This document shows positions 1 to 17,167 of a stretch of 64,000 nucleotides of DNA, in pieces. The DNA is from Myripristis murdjan (lineage: Eukaryota; Chordata; Actinopteri; Holocentriformes; Holocentridae). The stretch spans positions 17,763,987-17,827,986 of the forward strand of contig NC_044003.1 of assembly GCF_902150065.1 (NCBI RefSeq), written 5' to 3'. A program made the translations under genes and the position numbers. Below the pieces are notes generated by a model. It saw only the letters and a program-made list of their open reading frames with translations, was not told the origin of the DNA and ran no database searches. How positions within the stretch are numbered: position 1 is the stretch's first letter; each line of letters begins with the position of its first letter.

Positions 1-1702
1 TCTCCGCCTTCTTGGTAGTACTCAAACACAGGCAGGGTGACACCTGCAAGAAAACAAAGAGACACGTGAGACATCTAGGAAGCTGGCGGTTTAGCCTAAA
101 ATAGAGCAGAAGACATTTTTCTGAACTTCACCTGCCACGTTGTCCTTTTTGGCTCGGACCTTCACTTGGGCCTTGTTAACATTCTGGATTACAGTGGTGC
201 TGCGGAAATAATCACACATGTTGGATTACGGCGACATCGTTGCTGCACCAAACACACAAGATGGTGAAGCAGCAGGACTGTGATTCTCTTACCTGAAGTT
301 CCCAGCGGCGAATTTGGCCTCAGCCAAAGAGAAGGCCGCCTCTCTCATCACCTCTCCCATCAGGGTCTTCGTCTACAGTAGGAGATAATAAGACAAAGTC
401 CACCTTTAGTACAGCATTCTGACTGATGGGAATCACAGTGCACAGAGAAGCAAGTCAATTATCAATTATTTTCCAACTGACTTCGATAATTTTGCGGAGG
501 ATCTGACGAAAGCGCATGGACAAGGCGTCAGCTTTCTTCTTGAGAAGGTTCCTGCCGGTCTGGGCCCCTTTCAGCCGGGCCTTCATGATGGTCTGAGCCC
601 TGCAAGCCCACAGCACAACACACAAGATTAAAAAAACAAACAAACAAACAAACAAACAAAAAACATTAACTGGTTTGATTGGATCAATATGAAATGATTA
701 GGCCCAGCAGACAGAAAGCAGCGGCAGGAATCTTGACTAAATCAAAGATAATGGATCACCTGTATCTTTCAGAATTGATTTTTAAAGTTCTTCTACTTGT
801 CTCTAAAGCTTTAAATGACCTTGCTCCTCCATACAAACAAGTTCCTCCACAGTCTATCTTTTTAATGTTGATTATGTGTCCCATTAAAATACAGGTGAGG
901 CTGCCTTCTGTTTTTGATGCCTCTCAACTGGGGAACACGCTGCCTCTGGATATCAGAATGGCGAGCTCACTTGGTATTTTTAAAAGACCCATGTTTTTAA
1001 TCTGGCTTTTACTTTGAAGTAATGTTACAGCCTTAGTTCTGCAGTTTAATCAATGGTTTCATATTTATTTTTATCTTAATCTATTGACTTTATTTAACAT
1101 GTTGTAGTTTTTATTGTTGTAATTTTTAGTCTAACATAATTTTACCAGCCTGCTGCTTTTATATTTTGTCTGTGTTCTTTTGATCTTGATGAAAGGTGCT
1201 CTATAAATAAAGTAGAGTTGAGTAGACAGATAACTCCACTTCTCTGCAGCCTAAGTTACAGCTGCACAATACTCTGAACAATCTGTGCGAATAAAGTGTG
1301 AGCACTTTCTGCAGAAATCATGCCAGTGTGTACAGAAGTAGCTGCAGACATGCATCACACATTTCTGTGACAGCTCACACTCGGGTCATACTGGAGAGCA
1401 TCACATGACAGCAGGGTTCTTCCTCTTTACTGGTCTAGAAGCACCAATCTGGCACCGTTTTGGATTATAATTGCTCTTGATCCACCATGCACAACGAGAC
1501 TATGTTGCCATTTCAAATATGTGATGAGGTTAAACACCCCAGCCGCTGCAGATGACCACAAATTAGACCCTGAAACACTAATATGCAACACTGGTCAACT
1601 CAAGGTAGCATAATATTAAGTAGCTAACGTTGCCCTGCAAGCTAGCAAGAAAGCTGCTTACATTCTGGAGGGGAATATGTCGATCCTGTCTTTTCCTGAC
1701 AT
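1..1702 (-). CDS. atp6v1d: V-type proton ATPase subunit D (partial, 5' part of the gene)
   Basis: Subunit D belongs to the central rotor stalk of the V1 sector of the vacuolar proton pump. It couples ATP hydrolysis to proton pumping in lysosomes and endosomes. Coding exons on the minus strand are 1662-1702, 482-599, 293-372, 132-199 and 1-43, and the rest lies beyond the left edge. The protein starts MSGKDRIDIFPSRM and continues through AQTIMKARLKGAQTGRNLLK, nearly identical to human ATP6V1D. All junctions are GT-AG and stay in frame. About 116 of roughly 248 residues are present, all from the N-terminal coiled-coil helix and the start of the globular part. Intron 1 (600-1661) carries an antisense LINE tail. 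The gene is head-to-head with eif2s1, as in human 14q23.3, and shares its promoter region. The start codon is the family's usual one. Confidence 0.96.
620..662. repeat. (CAAA)n simple repeat
   Basis: An A-rich tract with at least six CAAA units lies just upstream of the atp6v1d exon 2 acceptor, read on the opposite strand. It may lengthen the polypyrimidine tract of that acceptor. Confidence 0.85.
690..1225 (+). mobile_element. 3' end of an L2/CR1-like LINE, degenerate
   Basis: Translation at about 740-1015 gives FKVLLLVSKALNDLAPPY, then GNTLPLDIRMASSLGIFKR. This is the familiar C-terminal end of reverse-transcriptase ORF2 in fish L2-type LINEs (usual form: lawnsLPLxIRxAxSLxxFKxxLKTxLF). It is followed by an AT-rich 3' tail ending in a ctataaataaag motif near 1200-1212, typical of these elements. 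Only the 5'-truncated tail remains. It sits in atp6v1d intron 1, antisense to the gene. The family name is from memory of protein patterns, not from a search. Confidence 0.7.
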
Positions 1703-1739
1703 CTTGTCCTTTGGTCGAAGACAGCGCTCTTCTCTTCGG

Positions 1740-2060
1740 CTCGTTTTATTTTTCCCAAGCGACTTTGGCTTTTCTCCCAGCTAGCGCCTCTGTGTGCGAT
1801 ACAGAAAAAACAACTGGTGTGCTACATACAGGATTAGAGGTACATATAACCGAGCTGATGGTCGTGATCTTGTACGGCTCCGTGTCTGCGGTGATCAGCT
1901 GGTCTCCGGTCATGTGACGCACGAGTAAATCGCGTTTTTTTACGCATGCGCGCCGTCATACGCGTCGGATCTCTTCCGGGTCGAAAAATTAGCACACCCG
2001 ATGAATGTGAGCTAGCGGGCCTGGTTTAAAACCCACCAAAAACCAAAAAACAAAGCAACA
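1740..2060. promoter_or_regulatory. Bidirectional promoter of atp6v1d and eif2s1
   Basis: The two genes are divergent, with about 300 bp between the atp6v1d start codon and the presumed eif2s1 first exon. The gap is CpG-containing and shows no TATA box in the expected place. Visible motifs are GTCATGTGAC at 1909-1918 (one base from the CLEAR/TFEB palindrome GTCACGTGAC), an NRF1 core GCATGCGC at 1944-1951, and an ETS core TTCCGG at 1974-1979. NRF1 and ETS sites are typical of housekeeping bidirectional promoters. Transcription start sites are inferred and not visible. Confidence 0.65.
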
Positions 2061-2128
2061 GTAGCGGATATTTGGATATTTCCGATACAGGACATTCCGC
2101 AGTGTGGTTCTGTAACCATATGACACAG
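2030..2128 (+). other. eif2s1: eif2s1 non-coding first exon (5' end approximate)
   Basis: A strong donor, cacag followed by gtgagt, ends this exon at 2128. The start codon lies just after the next acceptor (ag at 3123-3124). The 5' boundary is a guess based on the promoter motifs. ATG codons occur at 2001 (giving MNVS and a stop, if transcribed) and at 2120. Confidence 0.6.
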
Positions 2129-2509
2129 GTGAGTCGGTTGTGTCGGCTGTTGTCGGTGAAGCAGCTGTTTGCCGGGGAGGGGTTAGCAGATTAGGCTAGT
2201 TAGCGGGCTAGCCGCAGCGGTGCATGTGCTGCATGTGATGTGGGAGCCAAGCCTGGCACGGCGCTGGACACTAGCCTGCTGGCTAACGGCACCGAAAGTA
2301 ACATTAACTGTGTTTTTATTCTCTCTCAGCAGCAGTTTCCATGCTGTGTTAGTTCGCTGTGAGTTAGGTTACGTTACACTGTTTGTTAGTCTTTTTTTTG
2401 GTTTTCTCCAATTTATGTCAGTTTTCGCTCCTAACCCTGAACAGTAAGTGGATCCAGGCTGGTCAGCGTTGCATCATACAGCCCACAGGAAAACACTGAA
2501 ATACACAGA

Positions 2510-2830
2510 CAAATGCTCTTTATTGATCCAAAATTTGGAAATTGGTGTGTTACTTGTGCAGGTTGTTCCTACTTTGCACAGGAGACAATAGCAGGCTACA
2601 CAACACTAGAAGACATAAGTATATATCTTTAGATAAAACATAAAACACAAGTGACAAAATAAATAGTGTATCAATACAAAGAGTATAAGAATGAAGAACG
2701 ACCTTTGCATACTTTGTAAGAGATATAAAAAAATAAAATATGCTATACTACATCTAGAGACTATCTGTAGACCTTTAGCTTTTGGACCATTGCACAGACG
2801 ATATTTATGATGAAGTATATCTGCAAAATA
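2510..2830. repeat. Degenerate retroposon-like fragment in eif2s1 intron 1
   Basis: The segment begins with ctttattgatccaaaatttg followed by an A-rich stretch of short aca/ata words. It resembles the ttattgatccc...ggaaatt block common at the ends of fish non-LTR elements. No coding potential was recognised and the family is not assignable by eye. Confidence 0.4.
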
Positions 2831-3063
2831 TCTATAGAATAGAGAATGTATACAAAAATGAGATCTGTACTCATAATGTGTAATTTAAAGTGTAATTTCC
2901 ATGTGTCAGTCTGTGATGACTCGGTGGCAGAGACTGTCAGATGTGGTTCAGGCTTATGGAAAACATTTTTTATAATGTGTAATTCAACTTATAAGGGGGA
3001 AATAACATTGCCTATCTGCTGCCAGCTCACCAACATTGCTGAATCCATCTGTTTTTTCTGTAA

Positions 3064-8207
<5,144 letters not shown>

Positions 8208-8491
8208 GTCTGTCCTCGGGGAGAGGCTGGTGGGAAACACACCAAAAGAGAAAGGTGGACAGACCTGGTTGCAGTTATACAGTCCCACAGATGTTAACTC
8301 TTACATTGCAAACATTAACTGAAGTTGATAATTCATAGGCAAACATCCCAGTCTGTTTTATTAACAAGGTTTGTCTGAGAAGATGGTAACAAGCAGTGCT
8401 GTCCTCCTGTACCAACACACGGACAAAAACAAAAAAGTTCAGTTTCAAATGCTACATCAGTGTAGTTTCTATTTTTAAGTACATCAATTTG

Positions 8492-8497
8492 AATAAA
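8492..8497 (+). terminator. eif2s1: eif2s1 proximal poly(A) signal AATAAA
   Basis: A canonical AATAAA lies about 285 bp after the stop codon, followed by ATAAAAGTT. It may give a shorter 3' UTR than the distal signal at 8748. Confidence 0.55.
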
Positions 8498-8747
8498 TGA
8501 TACTCTAAAAATAAAAGTTCAGCTGTTTACAAGCAGTGGCCTTCACTTATCTCTTGCTTAAGAGCCCAGTGTCTTCAGTGTCCATGGCGCTTCACCTCTG
8601 GCTGGTCACTAGATGTGGTTCATTAAAGGGGAAACACGTAGGCTCGTCTGTCTCAACACCGTCAGTGGTGACTTTTGTGCTGTTCCTCTTCCAGTTTAAG
8701 GGTTTTTACTGGCAGCGTTTTTGCTCTTGTTCAGCTCACATGACATC

Positions 8748-8753
8748 AATAAA
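8748..8753 (+). terminator. eif2s1: eif2s1 distal poly(A) signal AATAAA
   Basis: A canonical AATAAA is followed within 30 bases by a GT-rich stretch (tctttgtcggt), a good cleavage context. It would give a 3' UTR of about 560 nt. Confidence 0.6.
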
Positions 8754-8774
8754 GATCTGGAAGTTTTGATCACC

Positions 8775-9400
8775 ATGTCTCTTTGTCGGTATTTAGACTT
8801 TGCATTAATGGACCTCAAATATGGTAAGTGTAAATATAAAGGGATTTTATAATATTAATTTTAGCAGTCATATTGACTAATTATGCCCACCTTAGGACAA
8901 CTGGAAGGGTTTTTATTAGTGATTTGTCTACTTTTTAATTCGTTTAACATGATAACAGCCCAACATGGTGAGCTACCAGCTGGAACATTTTTCATGTAGC
9001 TGAACCCATATAGTGTATTAAATAACTGATAATGTAGTGACTTTTCAAAATGGATTGCCCAACGCTCCCAGATGATTTAATAACCAATGACTGCTACTTC
9101 ATAACAGATCTAACATGTCATCAAGTAATAATGGTATTGGCTGATTGTTTTTTTTAAATTCAGTATTACATTACTAGCCATTACACCCAAATGAAATAAT
9201 CACTGGGCAATCTAAAGTGTTATGACATTAAAAGGATTTATTACATTTCCAAGCCACTAAAAGGGGCATTTTATCACAAGTTGTTACATCGTTGGGTAGT
9301 TAATACATCAGATACCTCAAACTAGGTGCAGTGTCATAATGGCATACTGGTTTGTAGAAGAAAATACTGTGGACGGTGAGCAAATTAAAAGCTAGATGAC
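8775..9400. other. Intergenic gap between convergent eif2s1 and rbm25 3' ends
   Basis: About 600 bp of AT-rich DNA between the two predicted poly(A) sites. I see no reading frame of note, no recognised repeat and no RNA gene. Confidence 0.6.
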
Positions 9401-9420
9401 AGCAGGTATAAAAAATCAGC

Positions 9421-9426
9421 TTTATT
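9421..9426 (-). terminator. rbm25: rbm25 poly(A) signal AATAAA
   Basis: TTTATT on the plus strand reads AATAAA on the minus strand. It lies about 1 kb downstream of the rbm25 stop codon. The whole interval 9427-10422 is the likely 3' UTR and shows no other feature. Confidence 0.55.
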
Positions 9427-10422
9427 CAAAACAAATGTTCACCAATACAAAAACAAATGGAAAGCATTTTCACAACTGCAAATCATTGTTAACGCAGCCA
9501 TATTTCCTATAGTGGTTATGATGTGTGCTTTTTTTTTTTATAGCTGCAGGGATATCACCAACCATTACTTTGTGGGTCTTGTTCAGTAGACGCATTTTAA
9601 ATGACAACTAGGTGCTTTTTTCTTTTTTTTAAGATGGTCTGAGGATGAGACCATTCTAGCATCTTTATCTGGAAAGTAATAAGGAACACAAAGGAAAACC
9701 TACCATCTCGATAGAAATTAATTAGAGTTATGTCCAAAAACCTGAGTAAAATAACCCTGGGAAAAATATCACATTCTGGTTCATGGTTATGTCTCGACTA
9801 AACCGATCCACACACTCACAACTGCAAGCCAGATGTCAAACCTCAAAGGTTTTTCCAAAGACTCGCTTGACAACATCAGTCAAAAGGGACTTACAGTATT
9901 TAATGCATGTAAAACAATGCACTCCTTCAAAGTGTACTTAGGAAGAGGTCATGAAACTGGTGAAATGCTGAGCTGATTACTTATAGCAACCCTGCAGTCT
10001 GTAAGATTCTTCCAAAATGGCTGTTGGGACACCTCTGGCATGAATACAAATAAACAGGCCGAAGCAAATGGCCGTCAGCAGATAAGGTTGAAATGGGCGA
10101 TGAGGCCTTATCTGACGGAGCCATAGTGGTCCTGGATGTCTTGTCAGCACTGGTTCCTAGTCAGAGTCACCTCATCGCAATCAAACTGATATACACACAC
10201 AAGAGCACACCAACACAGTCAGCACCTGCAAACAGAAAGCCGAGTGCAGTCTGTCTGTAGAGAAAACCACAGATGTGACATGTACAATCGGTGCGAATGT
10301 GACAGTGAGCAGAACCTGCAGTTTGTCTGTGTAGGTGTGGAAAAATCAATTTGTTTTTTTGGGTGACATAATTACTCTATACTATTATAAAAAGCTTGAT
10401 CTTCATGTAGTACTTATTTTGT

Positions 10423-13400
10423 TTATTTCACCAGTCCAATCTTCTTGGCCTCAGTTTCATAAATGAGCAACCTCCACATCTTCACTATGAAGACTTCGGC
10501 TTCTTCATCAAGAACCTGAACAGGAACAGAGGGCAATCAGTTGTTGCATTTTGATGTCAGCTTTATCTATATAGCCCTTCATCACAACTAATGTGTACAA
10601 AGGGCTTTACATACCATATCATATACCACACTACAATACATCCAGCACCTGCCAAATGTGGCAGTGGTGGGTAGACTTTTTTTTCGCCCTAATCAAACAA
10701 TTTAAAGTGCAGAATCACTATGCAGCATGGTCCCAATATTTACTTTACAATTAAAAGCACTAGCATAGGACAAAACATACAGCAAGTGAATAAAACCATA
10801 AAAATTACAATAAAAACAACCACATTAAAACCATCAACACACTTTAAAATACAAATAATTAGGTGTTGGTCCAGGCTGTAATGAAGTCAATACAGGTAGG
10901 TTTTCTGTCTTAATATGAAGATTTCAACTGTAAGTGCTTCTTTAATATGTAATTAGGCCATGCCAGTGCTATGAGGCACGGTAGACAAAAGCCAACAGAT
11001 TTTTTGGTTAACTGAAGGAATCGAGAGTAAATGAAGGCATCGAGAGTAAAGATGGTGTGATGGTATATATGGTAGAATTAGTTCAGAATTAGGTAAGTTG
11101 GTGCAAGTCTATGCATTGCCTCAGTAAAAAGAAGAAATTTAAAAATCATAGACACCAGAATAAGGGTTATATGAATTTTCTAGTTTTGTCAAGATTCTAG
11201 CTGCAGCATTCTGAACAAGCTGAAGACCAGAGAAATTACAATAATAAGTCTGGAAGATACAAATACATGGATTCCGGTTTCAGTATCAGACAACAGAAGG
11301 GTTCTGATTTACAGAAAATTACCACAAGACTTTAAGAAAACAATTAAAAAAATTATATATTTAAATATCAGATCAGTCATGCTGGATGAGTGTCAGATAT
11401 CTTGTATTTAAATGCATGTGACACATTTAAGGACCATAATTTGCCTAATGGGGACAAAAAAACACACAAATTCACTTCACAAGCAGGTCCAGGATATAAT
11501 CTGAACCAAGAAAATACAAAGCATTTCAAGCTGAGCACTACCTGTGTGGTGTCAAAATAAATGGTGCAAGGGGAGCCTATAATGTGAGGCTTTTACAAAT
11601 CTGCTGGTTCATTCTCAAAGCAGCACCTAAACTGGATGTGTATCCTTCTCTCTGCTGTTACTCACCATAGCAACATCATCCAGGATACCCTGTGGGGTGC
11701 TGTGAGCCATCACCTAGAGGAGGAGAGAGAAAAATATCAGTGGTATTTCCTTGTTTTACCTCCCCTTCAACTCAGAATATAATTCAACAGGCGGTCATCA
11801 CATGATCGATACCTTGGAGCAGACAAAGTCCACCAATGTTGGCTCCTCCTCTCCAATGTACTCAATGATCTTTTTATTGATCCAGGGGCGAACACGCCGT
11901 TCCATTAGTGTCTGAGATGGAAGAAAGTCAGGGTTTAGTGTATAGATGGGGATCATGCTACCACTTCTGAATGACTACATACATGAGACATAAATGAGAA
12001 AAAAAAAAACTGTAAAACTGCCTTTGAGCATAGCGCTGAACCTCCTAGTGAAGTGTGATTTGTGGAAGTGTGTAGCCAGCCATGCCTCTACATGTACTCC
12101 CTCCATGCCAGTTTAGTACAGGCTAATGCATTCTTCAACTTATCTGCGTAATTGATGTATTAAAAAAAAAAAAACTACTCAGAGAAGAACACCAAAATAG
12201 AGGCATGTTAATGTTTTAACTCCTCCCTGTTGCTCTCACCGTGTCGACCATGGACCAGTCCAGTGGGTAGGAGAACAGCTCAGGCTTGCCTGTGGGGATC
12301 TTTTCAATTAAAGTCTTGATGTGTTTGCGTTTCTCTTCAGTGTTGGCACCCTTGATTGCCAGCCCAGCCCCGTCCACCCCCAGGCTCTTTTCATCATCAT
12401 AGTCCAGGGGCACCAGCTTCCTCTTGCGGGGCAGCTCATCGGCCTCCTCGTCATCAAACTTGTTGAAGACACTGTCGACCGCCAGCTTCTTCCGCTTAGC
12501 TGTGCTGGGTTGGCTGGGGCTGCCTGTGGCACCTGGAGAGTCAAAGGAGTGACAAGGAGCTTTTACGAACAGCAGTTTTCCTTATGAATGACAGTGTTTA
12601 CTCTGATTTGCTGCACAGCTGCGTTTGGTGGCAATTTTAGTTTGGATTAGACATCTGCCCCTTTTTGTCGAAAACAAATCCCAATCAGTATGTTGTCCTA
12701 AAATTGAATCCTGCCAGAACTTCATCCCTAATCATCTATGTCCCTTTCAGCTTCCCTACTATGTCTCAATACAGAAAACGAGAAAATAAAATGAAAGACT
12801 AAAGGACTGTCTTCTAATGCAAAACCCATTCTTGGTTATGTTGACAATATAAGACTTCATCAATCTGATGTCAATGCTTTATGTTCAGATTAAGCATTAT
12901 GTTTATCTTTGGCACAAACTGCCTCATGTACTCAAGTTAGTGATTTTTTACATTTCCAAGAATGAGTTTCAGCAACCTTCAGCTGTATATGTACTCTATG
13001 CATGTAGACGGAGACAGCAATAGTGATAGCAACAGCTTAGTTAGTTTTTCCAAATGAAAAAACTATGTGGAAAGAGGGCAATGCTGTGGTGTGCCATGTC
13101 AGGTTGGTAAAGGTTTTTAAAAAGTATCAAAGCGGTAAGCTTCACAAGGAACCATGTGTCATTTTGACTTAAGATTTTCTGTAACACTGCATGATAACAG
13201 GAACCATCGGTGCTCTGGGCATATAGATGTTGTTGTGAAAACACTCTTGTTACGAACTCACCCAGTTTGAGGCTCAAGCCGATCTTGGGCCGGTATTCCT
13301 CCTGTGGCAGCACCTCGGGGGGCGAGTTCTCATGGGGGATGATGATGCCGCAGGGAGACTCGTCCCCAGGTGTGTTGGGGGATACGTTACCACTGGCCGA

Positions 13401-16400
13401 TGACACAGAGGGCGCTGCTGTGATGGGGCGCATTGTGGGCTTCAGGCAAGGTTTTGCATCGGGGTTATCTTCATCATTTTCATAATCCTCTTCCTCGCCT
13501 TCCTCCACCTCGTCGTCTGAGTGGGCAGGGCGTGAACGGGCCTCTGTTCTCTCTCTGTGCCGGTCCCCTCGGCGTTCCCGGTGGTCTCGACTGCCCCTGT
13601 GGCGCTCCCGCTCCTCCTCGGGCTCCGGTTCTTGGATGACGGGAGGCTGTCGCAGACGCTCCTCCTCCTCCTCCATCTGGACCAATGAGAGGCAGATATT
13701 CAGAGAATTAACACCCAATCACACAATCTTACAGACAGGAAGGTTGATAGACAAGGAAAGATGAGCACCACACACGCATAGAGATGCAGGGAGACTCTGA
13801 TGATAAAGTGACCTTCACAAAAGACAATACAAGCTATGCTCCCAGACCAGACAGATACTGGCAAACACACACTCACAAACACAAACACAAACACACACAC
13901 ACACACACATGCACACGCGCTTACCCTGCGTAGCTCTGCGTCAGGGTCTGGATGTCCCTCGTCTAGCAGTCTCTGTCTGATCTCCTCCAGCTCCTCCTTC
14001 TCTCTCTTCCTGTCACGCTCATCCACCTCCATCTCCTTCTCTCGGTCTCTGAGACGCTTCTGCAGCGCACTGCCCCTAGGGGTCACACCAAAAATAACAG
14101 CCTTCAGAACAATGGCCATAGCTGCAACGCTGCATCTACCACTACAAGTCAGATCTGGGTCAAACACTATTTGTCCATATGTTTCTAGAATTTATATATA
14201 CTTACTATACCAGATGTTTATAAATGCTATTATAAATCCTATTTGACCCAGGGCTAATATTCACTTTATTTATCATTAAGAATATATTTCCCTTATTAAT
14301 AACTGCACTGCAGCAAATTTATTTCTGGCACTCACCTGTAGTATTTGGGGTCATCTCTGTCATCATCATAGTCCTCAAGAAATTCTTTCAGCCGCTTGCC
14401 TTCTTTAACCTGTGGGACCATACATACATAGCTAAACACTCGGTTTTCCTCCAGGATAATAAATCTTCATTTCTATCCACAAAATCTGGTTTATGAAAAT
14501 GTACCTGCCTATTGCTATGAACACACAACACTAAGTGCAAGGTTCATTATTGACATCAAGATGACATATGCACCTTTGACAGGGCTCTCTAATGGAGAAC
14601 ACTGGAGGCTTGTAAGTATTTCATCAAATGAATTAACTCGTGCAGGAAGATTTGCGTGTTTTATTAAGAGCTGCATCCATGGAACTTGAATGCAACTCCA
14701 TTCAAGTTCTGTAAATGCACCATCTCGTCATGATTTGTTTGACTTAGTTACATACTGCCCAATACTGGAGTAAGCGCTTTTCATTTCTCAGGGCCAAACA
14801 GCCACATGAGAGCTTACCATTATATCAAGCTAAAAATAAAATAAATAAAATTTAAAATATACTACTTGGAGGAAAATTCTTTAGTTTGTACTTCAGAGAT
14901 GCAAAAACATATTTATCCATCCAATATATGCAATAGTAAATGTTTTCAGGCAAAGTTTAAATAATTTCATCTTACCAGTGCAGCTGAAACTTGAAGCTCA
15001 AACAGATGTTTGCAGAAGTATGAACGCTGCAATCTGATTTTAAGATCAGATTTGCTGTTATTCTGGCTTAATAGATAAGCACAAAGTGAACTCCCACTGC
15101 TCAGAAATAAAAGTAGGACACTGCTAGGAACATTAGTGGGTTTTCTGTGTGCTCTTACCATTTCTCGTCGGCGTTCATCTTCCCTCTCAGCCTCTTTAGT
15201 GTAATCCCTCGCTTTCTTCCTCTCCCTGAGCTCCCAGTTTTTCAGGCGCTGTAGTGAAGACAATGTCAGTACAGCCACAACCAAATGCAAATATATTCCA
15301 TCATATCAAACAAGAGATCAATTCAGGTAAAATTATTTAAATAAAAATGTTCCTGCAATAGTGAAATCTGTGGATGTGATATTTAAAGACATCAATTTTT
15401 CTTGCCATATGACTCCTACAACATGTTTGCATTTCTGGATGCAATTATACATTTTTTTTTTTTTTAATTTCAAGCTACATCCTTTGAGCTGGAAGGCATT
15501 CTGTATATTACTCAAAGACACACCGACACATGCACTGTGACAAGACTGAACCTGTGACCTTCTCATTACAGAGTGGTGTCTCCCTCTTTCCTTACCTCCT
15601 GATAAGCTGCTTCTTTGTCTCTCAGCTTCCTCTCCAGTTTTCTGCGTTCATACGCCTCCTCTTCATCCTCCTGGTCCCGTTTCTTGTCTTTGTCTCGGTC
15701 TCGACTCCGCTCCCTGCACAAACAACAGTTAAGAAAGCATTATTCGTCAGTCAGAACCAACTGTACAGGCACAATTATGGTGCATAATCTGTTCACTTGT
15801 TCACCTTTGATTCAGGTTAAGTTCAATAGCACTGAACAAAGTAAAAATTAAAGAATGTTCAAGAATGACTGAAACACAAATTTTCCCCATAGGAGAGTTG
15901 CTGGGTCAAAATCTGATCACATGGGAGACTGTGGCCCATTGGGTGTTTACTTGAAAGTCTATATCATGAAAAATATTTTCTTCCTCTTTACCTGGATCGG
16001 CTGCGGTCACTGCTTCTGTCGCGGCTTCTGTCCCTGTCCCAGTCTCGGTCTCTTTCTCTCTCCTTGGTTCTGCGGTCCCGCTCTTTGTCTCTGTCTCTCT
16101 CCCGCTCTCGCTCTCTTTCCCTCTCCCGTTCCCTCTCACGCTCCTTCTCCCTCTCGCGGTCTCGTCGCTCTCTCTCCCGCTCTCGCTCTTTTTCCCGCTC
16201 CCTCCTCTCCCGCTCGAACTCCAGCCGCTCCTTCTCCCTCTTGTCCTTCTCCTCCTCCAGTTTCTGCAGAGCAAAACACAGAGAGGTTCAGTCGATGGCA
16301 CACAGTTCAGGAGCCAAGTCAGTCTTGACGGACAATTTTCTTATGTGCACAAATCAAGTGGTTTCCAGACTCTGACGCTAGGTTAAGTGGCTTTGCATGG

Positions 16401-17114
16401 TCACATGCCCTATCCTTCCTGCTCTGTGCAAAGCCTGAAAGGAAAGTTGGAATCCTAAAACACAGTCAACTGAGAGGAGCTGCGGCGACCAAAAAGCTCT
16501 CCCTCACACGTAGACATAGCTTCATCATGGATCTAAAGCAATATGCTTAGTGATTGTTGCCTAAAACCTGCAGTATAAAGCAGGGTAACAGAGATTAGCT
16601 TGAGTGATTGGAAACCACTTTAACAAGTCACAAACATCTGTTGGACATGTTCAAGTTGAGGCATTCATAACGAGAAAAAGGCGCTGCAAAAGACAATGCT
16701 TTTTCTCTCCTTAAGAGTCCTCCTTTCAGTACAAGGAAAACAAGAAACAAAACAAAACAAAAAAAGAATAGAGAAACAAAAAAGCCGTCAGTCTTTTGTT
16801 AAACTAGTTGTTTGTGACTTACAGGTGTTGAACTATGGATTCAGCCCTTCGCTGCCCCTACAAGCCTTTTAAGTTAGGCCTGGGAGGAAAGCAGGTCACA
16901 CGGTATACAAGGGAAAAACGTTATGGGATTCTGTCTTGCTTAAGCATAATCATCATCAACAACCTTTACGTCAATGGGTACAGTGACATTTGGTACAGTG
17001 CTAAAAACAAGAAAGTCATGAACATCAGTTACATTTCTGCACAGATAAATGAAATTGTAGAAGCTGTCTTACCCTTGCAGTAGTCTTCAGCAGTTCTTCA
17101 CGACTCATTACTCT

Positions 17115-17167
<53 letters not shown>

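Noticed and set aside
16064-16375. Plus-strand reading frame with long Ser-Arg/Leu-Ser repeats resembling an SR protein
   Set aside because: It is the exact antisense of the rbm25 ER/RD-repeat exon; purine-rich codons read backwards give Ser, Arg and Leu.
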